From NCBI RefSeq assembly GCF_008801405.1, contig NZ_VZPV01000002.1, positions 248,001-312,000 of the forward strand: a stretch of 64,000 nt of DNA. Reading direction: 5' to 3'. Below, piece after piece: positions 49,215 to 57,781 of this stretch. A program made the position numbers and the translations under genes. This DNA comes from Ralstonia insidiosa (GTDB lineage: Bacteria > Pseudomonadota > Gammaproteobacteria > Burkholderiales > Burkholderiaceae). The notes below the pieces were generated by a model. The model saw only the letters and a list, made by a program, of their open reading frames with translations, searched no databases and was not told the DNA's origin. Positions within the stretch are counted from its first letter, which is position 1; every line of letters begins with the position of its first letter.

Positions 49215-49979
49215 ATGAGCACCAACCTGTTCGACCTGACCGGCAAGATCGCCCTGGTGACCGGCGCCAGCCGCGGCATTGGTGAAGAGATCGCCAAACT
49301 GCTCGCCCAGCAAGGCGCGCACGTGATCGTCTCCAGCCGCAAGCTGGCCGATTGCGAAACCGTGGCAGAAAGCATTCGCGCAGCCGGCGGCAACGCCGAA
49401 GCACTCGCCTGCCACGTCGGCCGCATGGAAGACATCACCACCACGTTCGACACCATCCGCCGCACGCACGGCAGGCTCGACATCCTCATCAACAACGCGG
49501 CCGCCAATCCGCACTTCGGGCACATCCTCGACACCGATCTGGGCGCGTACGAGAAGACGGTGGAAGTGAACATTCGCGGCTACTTCTTCATGTCGGTCGA
49601 AGCCGGCAAGATGATGAAGGCGCAAGGCGGCGGTGCGATCGTCAATACCGCGTCGGTCAATGCGCTGCACCCGGGCGATAAGCAAGGCATCTACTCCATC
49701 ACCAAGGCGGCAGTCGCTCACATGACGCGCGCGTTCGCCATGGAATGCGGGCCGTTCGGCATCCGCGTCAATGCCTTGCTGCCGGGTCTGACCAAAACGA
49801 AGTTTGCCGGTGCGTTGTTCGAAGACAAGGCAACCTACGACCGCTGGATCAGCCAGATCCCGCTGCGCCGCCATGCTGAGCCGCGCGAGATGGCCGGCAC
49901 GGTGCTCTATCTGGTGTCCGACGCCGCGAGCTACACCAACGGCGAGTGCATCGTCGTGGATGGCGGCATGACGGTCTGA
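49215..49979 (+). CDS. Short-chain dehydrogenase/reductase
   Basis: A 254-residue classical SDR that oxidises or reduces alcohols and ketones with NAD(P)H. The cofactor loop TGASRGIG is at 16-23, NNAAANP follows near 93-99, and the catalytic triad is S147, Y160 and K164 (YSITK). It ends with the usual ECIVVDGGMTV. Strong GGAGGAG precedes the ATG. It is the third gene of the phosphatase/phosphotransferase/SDR set. Substrate not identified. The frame is open upstream across the previous gene, but the start is set by the ribosome-binding site and family length. Confidence 0.93.
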   Translation: MSTNLFDLTGKIALVTGASRGIGEEIAKLLAQQGAHVIVSSRKLADCETVAESIRAAGGNAEALACHVGRMEDITTTFDTIRRTHGRLDILINNAAANPHFGHILDTDLGAYEKTVEVNIRGYFFMSVEAGKMMKAQGGGAIVNTASVNALHPGDKQGIYSITKAAVAHMTRAFAMECGPFGIRVNALLPGLTKTKFAGALFEDKATYDRWISQIPLRRHAEPREMAGTVLYLVSDAASYTNGECIVVDGGMTV

Positions 49980-50010
49980 TGACGCATGGTGGATGGCCCG
50001 CCAGCGCGGG

Positions 50011-50910
50011 TCAGTCCGCTGCGTCGCGCATCAGGGTCATCAGTTGTTCGCGCAGCCACTGGTTGCCGGGGTCCCGATCGACACTGCGGTGCCAGTAGCA
50101 GTGCCATTCCAGATCGGGAATCTCGAATGGCAGTTCAAGAATGCGCACGGGATAGCGCTGCAGCAGCCTGAGCGGCGCCGTCAGCACCAGATCCGTCCGC
50201 ATGGCGATCAACGGCGCGACCATGTAGTGCTGCACGCGCATGCGGATGTTCCGGCGCTGCCCGAGCCGCGTGAGTTCCGCATCCACATACCCACTACCCT
50301 TGCGGCGGCTCGACACGTGAATGTGCCCCATCGCCAGGTAGTCCTCCATCGACAGCACGTTGCCCTTGAACGGATGGTCATGGCGGATCATGCAGGCGTA
50401 GCGGTCCCGCCCAAGTGCCGTCTGGCACAGCTGCGCATCCGCAATGAGCGGCGCATCGATAGCCAGGGCGATGGAGCCGTTCGCCAGGGCAATGGGCACC
50501 TCGGCACGGTCGGTGTAGTAACTGCGGATGTGCATGCCGGGCGCCTGCTGCTGGAGCCGTTCGCCCAGCGCGGGCAGCACCAGGGCTTCGGTCAGGTCGC
50601 TCATGCTGACGGGAAAGACGCGCTCCGACGCGGCCAGATCGAACACATCGCCTTCGTGCGCGCTGGCGTCGAGCAACTGCAGTGCCTCGCGCACGCGGCC
50701 GATGATGTTTTCCGACATCGGCGTCGGTACCATGCCGGCAGGGGTGCTGACGAACAGCGGGTCATTGAAGGTCTTGCGCATGCGCGCCAGCGCGTTGCTG
50801 ACGGCGGGTTGTGTAATGCACAGCGTCTCTGCCGCCCGCGTTAGATTGCGGTGGTGGTAGATCGCTTCAAATACAACGAACAGATTCAGGTCAACCTTCG
50901 AAATGCGCAT
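50011..50910 (-). CDS. LysR family transcriptional regulator (NodD/NahR-like)
   Basis: A 299-residue regulator whose N-terminus has VDLNLFVVFEAIYHHRNLTRAAETLCITQPAVSNALARMRKTFNDPLFV, the pattern of the NodD/NahR/LinR group. The effector domain begins near SERVFPVSMSDLTEALVLPALGERL. The ATG at 50910 starts MRISKVDLNL; a second ATG two codons upstream is possible. It is divergent from the MBL-fold hydrolase gene across about 75 bp and probably controls it. Confidence 0.91.
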   Translation of the reverse strand: MRISKVDLNLFVVFEAIYHHRNLTRAAETLCITQPAVSNALARMRKTFNDPLFVSTPAGMVPTPMSENIIGRVREALQLLDASAHEGDVFDLAASERVFPVSMSDLTEALVLPALGERLQQQAPGMHIRSYYTDRAEVPIALANGSIALAIDAPLIADAQLCQTALGRDRYACMIRHDHPFKGNVLSMEDYLAMGHIHVSSRRKGSGYVDAELTRLGQRRNIRMRVQHYMVAPLIAMRTDLVLTAPLRLLQRYPVRILELPFEIPDLEWHCYWHRSVDRDPGNQWLREQLMTLMRDAAD

Positions 50911-50985
50911 CGCCATGCCTCCATGGCGGGATCATAAGCGCGATCGAGCACACGGCGCCCATCGCCCATGGAAGGAAGGATCAAC

Positions 50986-51915
50986 GTGAGCACGACTGCC
51001 GGCAACGCCGTTCCGCATGTCCCCGTCCAGCGTGTCGACTTCGGCCGCGTGTCGGTCTTCTTTGGCGAGAAGAGCGGCAAGTACCCCGATGGCAATCAAG
51101 TGCTGATCCGCGGCTCGGATACGCGCGCTGCGTTCGACACGCCCATCGTCTCGAACCACATCGGCCCCGAGTTCGATGCAACCGAACTGGTGGTGATGGG
51201 CCACGCGCACGAAGACCACATGGCCGGCTTGCATCGCCTACCGCATGCCAGCGTGTACGTGAACGAAGCGGATCTGGCCGCCGTGCACAGCTGGGACGGC
51301 ATGGTTGCCCATTACGGTCTGGACGAGGCACATGCGCCGGCCATGCTGGCGAACATCCAGCGCGATTTCTTCTACGCACCACGCCTCGACGCACTGGGCT
51401 ACGTGGACGGCGCCTCGTGGGACGTTGGCCAGACGCAGATTCGCGCCATCCACATGCCTGGCCACACGGCAGGCCACACCGTGCTGCTGGTCGAGCCGGA
51501 GGGCGTGGCCTTCATCGGCGACATCGACCTGACCGGCTTCGGCCCCTACTACGGCGATGCGTGCTCCAGCCTGCGCGACTTCCGCCGCAGCCTCGCGCTG
51601 CTGCCGCAGATTCCGGCAAAAGTGTGGGTCACGTCGCACCACCGAGGCGTGTACACCGATCGCGCGCACTTCCTGCGCGATCTCGCCGCGTACGCGGCCA
51701 AGCTCGATGCGCGCGAGCGGCGCCTGCTGACGTTGCTGAACGAATCGCCCAAGACGCTGGAACAGTTGGTCGAGCAACGGCTGCTGTATCCGCCCGGTTA
51801 CGAGAGCCTATGGGCAGTGAGTGCAGAAACCCGCACCATCTCGCAGCACCTGGACGAACTTCTGGCCGACGGCCGGGTGCTAGTGGACGCGCAGGGCGTC
51901 TATCACCCGAGCTAA
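50986..51915 (+). CDS. Metallo-beta-lactamase-fold hydrolase
   Basis: A 309-residue MBL-fold enzyme. The metal motif HAHEDH gives H73, H75, D77 and H78. A second His in MPGHTAGHTVLLV and an Asp in IGDIDLTGFGPYYGD complete the site. The C-terminal 90 residues add an extra helical domain (LDARERRLLTLLNESPKTLEQLVEQRLLYPPGYES), like MBL proteins with a winged C-terminal tail. The GTG start at 50986 is used because GGAAGGATC lies just before it; an ATG six codons upstream has no ribosome-binding site. It is divergent from the LysR gene. Substrate unknown. Confidence 0.86.
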   Translation: MSTTAGNAVPHVPVQRVDFGRVSVFFGEKSGKYPDGNQVLIRGSDTRAAFDTPIVSNHIGPEFDATELVVMGHAHEDHMAGLHRLPHASVYVNEADLAAVHSWDGMVAHYGLDEAHAPAMLANIQRDFFYAPRLDALGYVDGASWDVGQTQIRAIHMPGHTAGHTVLLVEPEGVAFIGDIDLTGFGPYYGDACSSLRDFRRSLALLPQIPAKVWVTSHHRGVYTDRAHFLRDLAAYAAKLDARERRLLTLLNESPKTLEQLVEQRLLYPPGYESLWAVSAETRTISQHLDELLADGRVLVDAQGVYHPS

Positions 51916-51977
51916 GGCAGTCGACAGACAGCGGGCAAAGGCGCGGGTTTTCCTGAACTGCAGCATCAGAGTCATCC

Positions 51978-52020
51978 TCCTACAATGCGTGGTCATATAG
52001 ATGAATAGTTGACCTGCATC
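51978..52020 (+). promoter_or_regulatory. Likely promoter/operator of the GntR gene
   Basis: TACAAT at 51981-51986 is close to a consensus -10 box. Immediately downstream, GTCATATAGATGAATAGTTGAC (with GTCA...TGAC outer arms, 51992-52013) is an imperfect palindrome that would overlap or follow the transcription start, a place where GntR-type autoregulators often bind. The start codon follows within 15 bp, so the leader is very short. Confidence 0.35.
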
Positions 52021-52027
52021 GTTGCCC

Positions 52028-52750
52028 ATGCCCGCCGACCTCCGCCTGCCCCGCTACCAGCAATTGCGCGATGACCTGGCCGCGCAGATCGCCCAACAGC
52101 ACTGGCGCCCGGGCGACGCCATCCCCACCGAGGCGGAACTCGCCAAGACCTACAACGTGGCCGTTGGCACGGTACGCAAAGCCGTGGACGTGCTCGTGGC
52201 CGAGGGCCTGCTGGAGCGCTTCCAGGGGCGCGGCACCTTCGTGCGGCGGGCCAGCTTTGCCAGCTCGCTCTTCCGCTTCTTCCGCTTCCAGAGCGAAGCC
52301 GGCGAGCGCCGCATTCCCGAGAGCCGCATCCTCAAGCGCGATGTGCTCGACGCGCCCTCTGCGCCCGCTGCTGGCCTGCAGATCGAGACCGGCGCACCGG
52401 TCATCCGCCTCACGCGTTTGCGCTTGCTCGACAGCGCCCCGCTGCTGGCCGAAGAAATCTGGCTGCCACACGACCGCTTTGCTGACCTCGCCACGCTGGA
52501 CCTCGGCGCCTTTGGCGACCTGCTCTACCCGCTGTACGAATCGCACTGCGGCCAGATCATTGCAAGCGCCGAAGAAACGCTCACCGCCGAGGCCGTCAAC
52601 GCCACCTACGCGCGCCTGCTGCGCATCCAGGCCGGTGACCCGGTCATGGTGATCGAGCGCGTGGCGCGCGGCTACGACCGCGTGCCGCTCGAATGGCGGC
52701 GCTCACGCGGCGCGGCGGCGCACTTCCGGTATCACGTCGATATCCGGTAA
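52028..52750 (+). CDS. GntR family transcriptional regulator (HutC-type)
   Basis: A 240-residue regulator. The GntR winged helix is at about 5-72 (RYQQLRDDLAAQIAQQHWRPGDAIPTEAELAKTYNVAVGTVRKAVDVLVAEGLLERFQGRGTFV). The C-terminal UbiC-transcription-regulator-like (UTRA) ligand domain spans about 90-235 and ends IERVARGYDRVPLEWRRSRG. The ATG at 52028 is preceded two codons earlier by an in-frame TTG; no good Shine-Dalgarno sequence exists for either. It lies 53 bp before an ABC transport operon on the same strand and is its likely regulator; the ligand may be the transported compound. Confidence 0.92.
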   Translation: MPADLRLPRYQQLRDDLAAQIAQQHWRPGDAIPTEAELAKTYNVAVGTVRKAVDVLVAEGLLERFQGRGTFVRRASFASSLFRFFRFQSEAGERRIPESRILKRDVLDAPSAPAAGLQIETGAPVIRLTRLRLLDSAPLLAEEIWLPHDRFADLATLDLGAFGDLLYPLYESHCGQIIASAEETLTAEAVNATYARLLRIQAGDPVMVIERVARGYDRVPLEWRRSRGAAAHFRYHVDIR

Positions 52751-52803
52751 CGCCGCCCGCATCGCACACCCATACCTATAAAGCACACACAGGAGACAAC
52801 ACC

Positions 52804-53589
52804 ATGCAGGCGACCTCACCGCCATTGCTGGACGTACGCGGCGTGACACTGCAGTACAAGACGCGCCAGCATCTGGTCACCGCCACCTATCGCGTCGACT
52901 TCCAGGTCTACCCCGGCGAGCGCTACATCCTGCTGGGCCCGTCGGGTTGCGGCAAATCGACGTTGCTCAAGGCGATTGGCGGCTACCTCACGCCCACCGA
53001 GGGTGAGATCCGCCTGAAGGGGCAACCGGTGACCAAGCCCGGGCCGGATCGCATGATGGTGTTCCAGGAGTTTGACCAGCTCCTGCCGTGGAAGACGGTG
53101 AAAGAGAACGTGCTGTTCCCGCTGCTCGCCACCGGCAAGCTGGGCGCACGCGAGGCGGAAGAACGCGCGCTGCACTACATCAACAAGGTCAACCTCACCA
53201 AGTTTGCGGACCACCATCCGCACATGCTCTCGGGCGGGATGAAGCAACGCGTGGCCATCGCGCGCGGCATGGCCATGGAACCCGACGTGCTGCTGATGGA
53301 CGAGCCCTTTGCCGCGCTCGACGCGCTCACCCGCCGCAAGATGCAGGACGAACTGCTGCAACTGTGGGACGAGACGCGATTCACTGTCCTGTTCGTCACG
53401 CACTCGATTCCGGAAGCGATCCGCTGCGGCAGCCGCATCCTCATCCTCTCCCCACACCCTGGCCAGGTCCGCGCCGAACTGCCGAGCCTCGCACGCGGCG
53501 ATGATGACCCCGAGCGCTTCAAGGCCCTCGAAGCCGAGATCCACGACATGCTGTTCGCCCGCGCAGTGGAGGAAACCCATGCAGACTGA
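52804..53589 (+). CDS. ABC transporter ATP-binding protein, NitT/TauT type
   Basis: A 261-residue ATPase. Walker A GPSGCGKST is at 45-53; the Q loop region MMVFQEFDQLLPWKTV, the signature LSGGMKQR and the Walker B LLMDEPFAALDALTRR are all present, ending with the switch VTHSIPEAIRCG. The ATG is preceded by AGGAG. It overlaps the permease gene by 11 bp. It belongs to the second NitT/TauT-type importer of the window; the transported compound is not known. GntR regulation is suggested by the upstream gene. Confidence 0.93.
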   Translation: MQATSPPLLDVRGVTLQYKTRQHLVTATYRVDFQVYPGERYILLGPSGCGKSTLLKAIGGYLTPTEGEIRLKGQPVTKPGPDRMMVFQEFDQLLPWKTVKENVLFPLLATGKLGAREAEERALHYINKVNLTKFADHHPHMLSGGMKQRVAIARGMAMEPDVLLMDEPFAALDALTRRKMQDELLQLWDETRFTVLFVTHSIPEAIRCGSRILILSPHPGQVRAELPSLARGDDDPERFKALEAEIHDMLFARAVEETHAD

Positions 53590-54472
53590 AACCCTTTCCA
53601 TGCCCACCACGAACATCAGCGAGCGCGAGCCCGTGTATCGCACGCCTGTGGCGTTCGAGCGCATCGGCGTGGTCGAAAAACCGTTGTCGATTGCTGAACG
53701 CCTATACGAGCAGGTGTGGCTGCGTAAGCTCGTCATCCTCGTCGTGCTCGCCCTCATCTGGGAAGGTGGCGCACGCTGGCTCGACAACCCGCTGCTGCTG
53801 CCCACGTTCTCCGACACCGTGCAAGCGCTGTGGGCAGGCCTCGCCAGCGGCACGCTGTTCGCACGCATCGGCACGTCCATGGAGACGCTGCTCGCCGGCT
53901 ATGCACTGGGATTGGCGCTGTCGTGCGCGCTGGTGGTGCTCGGCATCAGCAACCGGCTGGGGCAGGACTTCCTGGAAACGCTCACCGCCATGTTCAACCC
54001 GCTGCCGGCCATTGCCTTGCTGCCGATCGCACTGGTGTGGTTTGGCCTGGGCAACGGCAGCCTGATCTTCGTGATCGTGCACTCGGTGGTGTGGGCGGTG
54101 TCGCTCAACACGCACGCCGGCTTCCTGTCGGTCTCGAACACGCTGCGCATGGTGGGCCGCAACTACGGCCTCTCTGGCATGGGGTACCTGACCAAGATCC
54201 TGATTCCGGCAGCGTTCCCGTCCATCCTCACCGGCCTGAAGATCGGCTGGGCATTCGCATGGCGCACGTTGATCGCGTCGGAACTGGTGTTTGGCGTCAG
54301 CTCCGGCCAGGGCGGTCTCGGCTGGTACATCTACGAAAACAAGAACCAGCTGCAAATTCCAGAAGTGTTCGCAGGCCTGCTGACCGTCATCATCATCGGC
54401 CTGCTGGTGGAGAACCTGGTGTTCCGCACGCTGGAAGCCCGCACCATCAAACGCTGGGGCATGCAGAACTAA
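53579..54472 (+). CDS. ABC transporter permease, NitT/TauT type
   Basis: A 297-residue permease with a 60-residue hydrophilic N-terminal extension before about six transmembrane helices. The EAA-like loop is at AGFLSVSNTLRMVGRNYGLSGMGYLTKILIPAAFPSILTGLKIGWAFAWRTLIASE. The start overlaps the ATPase gene end; the ATG follows GGAGGAAA. It is followed by a 281-bp gap with a large palindrome before the binding-protein gene, instead of the usual short spacing, so the binding protein may be expressed at a different level. Confidence 0.91.
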   Translation: MQTETLSMPTTNISEREPVYRTPVAFERIGVVEKPLSIAERLYEQVWLRKLVILVVLALIWEGGARWLDNPLLLPTFSDTVQALWAGLASGTLFARIGTSMETLLAGYALGLALSCALVVLGISNRLGQDFLETLTAMFNPLPAIALLPIALVWFGLGNGSLIFVIVHSVVWAVSLNTHAGFLSVSNTLRMVGRNYGLSGMGYLTKILIPAAFPSILTGLKIGWAFAWRTLIASELVFGVSSGQGGLGWYIYENKNQLQIPEVFAGLLTVIIIGLLVENLVFRTLEARTIKRWGMQN

Positions 54473-54527
54473 GCATTGGCGCCCACACAAGCGCCCCGAT
54501 GGTTTGGCCCTTGACGTTCCTGCCCTA

Positions 54528-54641
54528 GATGGCGCCTTGAATTTTTGTAAGCGGGCGGAAAAAAGACGGGGAACTGTTTGAGCGAAGCGAGTTTTCCCCG
54601 TCTCCGCACGGTTACGGAAATTCAAGGAGTCTTTCGCCATC
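54528..54641. repeat. Large imperfect palindromic element (114 bp)
   Basis: The left side (GATGGCGCCTTGAATTT, then GTAA-CGG-GCGGA) pairs with the right side (AAATTCAAGG...CGCCATC) with one 7-nt bulge and a few mismatches. The centre is GACGGGGAA (54565-54573) pairing with TTCCCCGTC (54594-54602), around a loop containing TTTGAGCGAAGCGAG. The element lies between the permease and binding-protein genes of one ABC operon. Its shape fits a REP/BIME-type intergenic element. Confidence 0.65.
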
Positions 54642-54660
54642 TCGGGCGCGCCTCTCTTTG

Positions 54661-54692
54661 CTTACTTTCTCTGGCAAGACAGAGAAAGTGAG
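54661..54692. repeat. Hairpin CTTACTTTCTCTG / CAGAGAAAGTGAG
   Basis: A 13-bp inverted repeat with one mismatch and a 6-nt loop (GCAAGA), 19 bp past the large palindrome. Similar ACTTTCT...AGAAAGT hairpins occur in many Burkholderiales intergenic regions, so this is probably a second repeat-family unit. It is followed by a GGCCCCGGCAGGGG inverted pair. Confidence 0.55.
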
Positions 54693-54753
54693 TCGGCCCC
54701 GGCAGGGGACGAAACCCAGAATGCACCACCAACAAACAACAAGGAGACACCCC

Positions 54754-55782
54754 ATGCAGCAAACCCGCCGCAATGTCCTACGCCTGACCATGGCCGCCAC
54801 CCTGGCAACATCGCTCTTCGGTGGCGCGATCAACGCAGCGCACGCAGAAGCCAACGAAGTCCGCATCTCCCACGGCTACGGCATCCTCTACCTGCCCATC
54901 ATGGTGATGTCCAGCGAGCACCTGCTAGAGAAGCAGGCCAAGGCGGCGGGCCTGGGCGACGTGAAGGTCAGCTACCGCATTCTGGACGGCGGCAACGTCA
55001 TCAACGACGCCATGCTCTCGGGCGCGCTCGACATCGCCTCCCTGGGCGTCCCAGGCTTCCTCACCCTGTGGGACAAGACCCGCGGCAGCGCCATGGAAGT
55101 GCGCGGCCTGTCGTCGCTCAGCTCATCGTCGATGTACCTGATGACGCGCAACCCCAACGTGAAGACGCTGGCCGACTTCTCCGACAAGGACCGCATTGCC
55201 GTGCCCGGCATCAAGACTTCACTGCCCGCCGTGGTGCTGCAAATGGCCGCCGCCAAAACCTTCGGTGACAAGCAGTTCAACAAGCTCGACCCGATCACCG
55301 TGCCGCTGCCGCACCCGGACGCCACCGCCGTCATGCTGGCAGGCGGCAGCCAGATCAACAGCCATATGGCCTCGCCGCCGTTCTCATACACCGAGGCCGC
55401 CGCACCTGGCCTGCACCGCGTGTTCAACACCGTCGACGTGCTCGGCAACATCACGCTGGACATGACCTACACCAGCAAGAAGTTCTACGACGCCAACCCG
55501 AAGCTGTCAGCAGCATTCGTGGCGGCGCTGGATGAAGCCAACGCGCTCATCGCCAAGGACAAGACCAAGGCCGCACAGATCTACATCGCGCAATCGAAGG
55601 TGAAGAGTTCGCCTGACGAGGTGAAAAAGATCCTCGACGATCCGGACTCGCGCTTCACGACCACGCCGGTGGGCGTCGCACACTATGCTGAGTTCATGCA
55701 GCGCGTGGGCACGCTCAAGAACAAGCCGGCATCGTGGAAGGACCTGTTCTTCCCGACGGTGCAGAACCGGCAGGGCTCCTAA
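54754..55782 (+). CDS. ABC transporter substrate-binding protein, NitT/TauT type
   Basis: A 342-residue periplasmic binding protein. The N-terminus has twin arginines (QQTRRNVLRLTMAATLATSLFGG) before a hydrophobic core and a cleavage site near INAAHAE (residue 30), so Tat or Sec export is possible. The mature protein has ISHGYGILYLPIMVMSSEHLLE, then ILDGGNVINDAMLSGALDIASLGVPGFL, and the second lobe with VPGIKTSLPAVVLQMAAAKTFG. AAGGAG precedes the ATG. It is not closely similar to the binding protein at 7386-8399, so ligands probably differ. It serves the ATPase and permease encoded just upstream. Confidence 0.9.
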   Translation: MQQTRRNVLRLTMAATLATSLFGGAINAAHAEANEVRISHGYGILYLPIMVMSSEHLLEKQAKAAGLGDVKVSYRILDGGNVINDAMLSGALDIASLGVPGFLTLWDKTRGSAMEVRGLSSLSSSSMYLMTRNPNVKTLADFSDKDRIAVPGIKTSLPAVVLQMAAAKTFGDKQFNKLDPITVPLPHPDATAVMLAGGSQINSHMASPPFSYTEAAAPGLHRVFNTVDVLGNITLDMTYTSKKFYDANPKLSAAFVAALDEANALIAKDKTKAAQIYIAQSKVKSSPDEVKKILDDPDSRFTTTPVGVAHYAEFMQRVGTLKNKPASWKDLFFPTVQNRQGS

Positions 55783-55830
55783 ACAACAACGCAACAACGC
55801 GCCGCACGCAGCATCCGCACGGAGGCATCC

Positions 55831-56229
55831 ATGACCCTACGCATCGTCCGGCTCGGCGAGCCGCGCTCCCCCGATGAAGGCCTGCGCATCGGCACTGTGC
55901 GGCGCCCGCCGCGCGGCGTGCCCAAGGAAGAATTCGCCAGCCGCGATTTCTACGACGTCTGGATGCCGCTGCTCTCCCCCACGCCTGAACTCGTCAAGCA
56001 AGCTCAAACGGCACAGGCCGAGCACGACGAGAAGGGCTGGCAGACCTTCGTGCGCCACTTCCGCGCCGAGATGCGCGATGGCGATGCGGCACGCACGCTC
56101 GACATGCTGGCCGCGCTGTCCCATCAGACCAATCTCTCAGTCGGCTGCTATTGCGAAGAGGAAGCGCATTGCCATCGGTCGGTGTTGCGCGAGCTATTGA
56201 AGGAGCGGGGCGCGAAGGTGGCTGACTGA
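55831..56229 (+). CDS. DUF488 family protein
   Basis: A 132-residue cytoplasmic protein of the DUF488 family. It shows the RLGEPRSPDEGLRIGTVRRPPRGVPKEEF lead, a middle helix pair, and the family ending LSVGCYCEEEAHCHRSVLRELLKERG with Cys and His residues close together. The biochemical function of this group is not established. It is 48 bp downstream of the binding-protein gene on the same strand and may be part of that transcript by position only. Confidence 0.85.
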   Translation: MTLRIVRLGEPRSPDEGLRIGTVRRPPRGVPKEEFASRDFYDVWMPLLSPTPELVKQAQTAQAEHDEKGWQTFVRHFRAEMRDGDAARTLDMLAALSHQTNLSVGCYCEEEAHCHRSVLRELLKERGAKVAD

Positions 56230-56277
56230 AATGGCGTGAGATACAGTCCCGTCTTCGATTATCTGGAGTTCATCCCC

Positions 56278-56781
56278 ATGAAGATTGGCTGCAAGTGCGG
56301 TGCTGTGATCTACGATCAGACCGACTTTCTACCTGGGAAAGCACGGTTAATTGCCGACCAAGACTGGGAAGACTTTGCGAATACCGTAGTTGATTGCGCA
56401 CAGATCGATCGGACACTCACACGCGCGTGCTATCAATGCGAAAGCTGCGGTCGGCTGTATGTTGAGGGGCCTGATCGAGAACTTCATACCTTCACACCAG
56501 AGGACACTTCTGGCCCTCTGCTGACATCCTCACATGGCTCCGCATGGAAGGCGCCGCTGGTTGGTAACTGGTCCGATCGACCCATGTTCGCCGGCCACGC
56601 GAAAGGTGATCTCTGGTGCAACAGCCCACATGCCCACGACACGCCTAGGGAGTACGAATCGTGGCCTGCACTCGAGGCAGCTTACTTTGCGCTGTTCTTC
56701 CAGATGCAAGCCAACGGTGTACTGCGCTCAGCGCTCTTACGGAAGAACAACGAAACCGTTCACGTATGGCCTTGCGATTAG
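56278..56781 (+). CDS. Hypothetical protein with N-terminal Cys clusters
   Basis: I do not recognise this family. The 167 residues begin MKIGCKCGAVIYD, and a second CYQCESCGRLYVEG cluster lies at about 60-75, so a zinc site formed by C5, C7 and the later Cys residues is likely. The C-terminal half (HGSAWKAPLVGNWSDRPMFAGHAKGDLWC) has many Trp and His residues. Codon use differs from its neighbours: the first 60 bp are about 50 percent GC against a clearly higher surrounding level, which suggests recent acquisition. The ATG at 56278 is used, with TGGAG upstream; the frame opens 14 codons earlier. Confidence 0.6.
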   Translation: MKIGCKCGAVIYDQTDFLPGKARLIADQDWEDFANTVVDCAQIDRTLTRACYQCESCGRLYVEGPDRELHTFTPEDTSGPLLTSSHGSAWKAPLVGNWSDRPMFAGHAKGDLWCNSPHAHDTPREYESWPALEAAYFALFFQMQANGVLRSALLRKNNETVHVWPCD

Positions 56782-56853
56782 GCTTCCGTCTCAGCAACAC
56801 GAAAACCCGAAGCCGAGCTAAATCCTGCCTGTCGCTCTTGTCAAAGGAAGATC

Positions 56854-57384
56854 ATGCCTAATATTGCTCGCACATTGTTCCGCCCCTTGGCTTACAGCAT
56901 CACGCTTGCTCTGACATTCAGCGCCGCGCAAATAGCCGTCGCGCAAACTGTACCCGACACGCTTCAACCCGCCGGCGCACACCGCACCATCGCCAGCCTG
57001 TCGGCAACCGGTGTGCAGATCTACGTCTGCAAGCGCGACGGCGACAAACCGCTCGCGTGGGCATTCAAGGCACCGCTGGCGGATCTGTATGACGCGTCCG
57101 GCAAGCTGGTCATCAAGCATGCCGCCGGCCCGAGCTGGGAGGCGCTGGACGGCAGCAAAATCACCGGTAAGGTCATGCAGCAGGCTGCCAACACGGCAGA
57201 AGCCGGTGCCATTCCGTTGCTCTTGCTGCAAGCAACCAACGTTGGCGGCGCAGGGCTATTGAGTACCGTGCACTATGTGCAGCGGCTGCAGACACACGGC
57301 GGCATCCCGCCCGCACAACCCTGCACGGAAGAAGGGCAGGAAGGCCGCAGCCCGTATCTTGCGCAATACGTCTTCCTCGACTGA
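56854..57384 (+). CDS. DUF3455 family exported protein
   Basis: A 176-residue secreted protein: signal peptide to about residue 31 (FSAAQIAVAQ cleavage), then the DUF3455 pattern SATGVQIYVCKR, AWAFKAPLADLYDASGKLVIKHAAGPSWEALDGSKITGKV, and LLLLQATNVGGAGLLSTVHYVQRLQTHGGIPPAQPC. Members are widespread in soil proteobacteria and fungi, but the function is not known. AAGGAAG precedes the ATG. It stands alone between an acquired-looking gene and a small DUF1059 gene. Confidence 0.87.
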   Translation: MPNIARTLFRPLAYSITLALTFSAAQIAVAQTVPDTLQPAGAHRTIASLSATGVQIYVCKRDGDKPLAWAFKAPLADLYDASGKLVIKHAAGPSWEALDGSKITGKVMQQAANTAEAGAIPLLLLQATNVGGAGLLSTVHYVQRLQTHGGIPPAQPCTEEGQEGRSPYLAQYVFLD

Positions 57385-57522
57385 CATCGCCGTCGGCGTC
57401 ATCCGCGTCAGCCGCGCCGTACCCCGCGTGGGTGACGCCACATCCCTGGGGCAAGCCTATAACGAAGACACGCGCGACCGGCGCCCCGCCGCGTCACGCT
57501 TTGTCGTTTCAGGAGTCCTACC

Positions 57523-57741
57523 ATGGGCCGCCGCTACATCGATTGCCGTGCCTTCCCCAGCGAGAACAACTGCTCGGTCGCCATCAGCGCCGACAGCGAT
57601 GCCGAGTTGCTGGAGGCCGCCGTGCAGCACGCTGTGTCCGTACACAAGCACACCGACTCGCCCGAGCTGCGCGCGCAACTGCAAACCCTCTTCAAGGATG
57701 GCAACCCCACCACTGAGCGGCCGCCAATGGCAACCGCGTGA
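57523..57741 (+). CDS. DUF1059 family small protein
   Basis: A 72-residue protein with the whole DUF1059 signature: RYIDCRAFPSENNCSVAISADSDAELLEAAVQHAVSVHKHTDSPELRAQLQTLFKDG. It has two Cys and two His residues and is cytoplasmic. Function unknown for the family. AGGAG precedes the start. It is convergent with the LuxR-type regulator gene; a 21-bp tandem repeat lies between them. Confidence 0.85.
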   Translation: MGRRYIDCRAFPSENNCSVAISADSDAELLEAAVQHAVSVHKHTDSPELRAQLQTLFKDGNPTTERPPMATA

Positions 57742-57781
57742 TGCAGGTGCAGCCCATTCTTGATGCGTTGCAGCCGACGCG

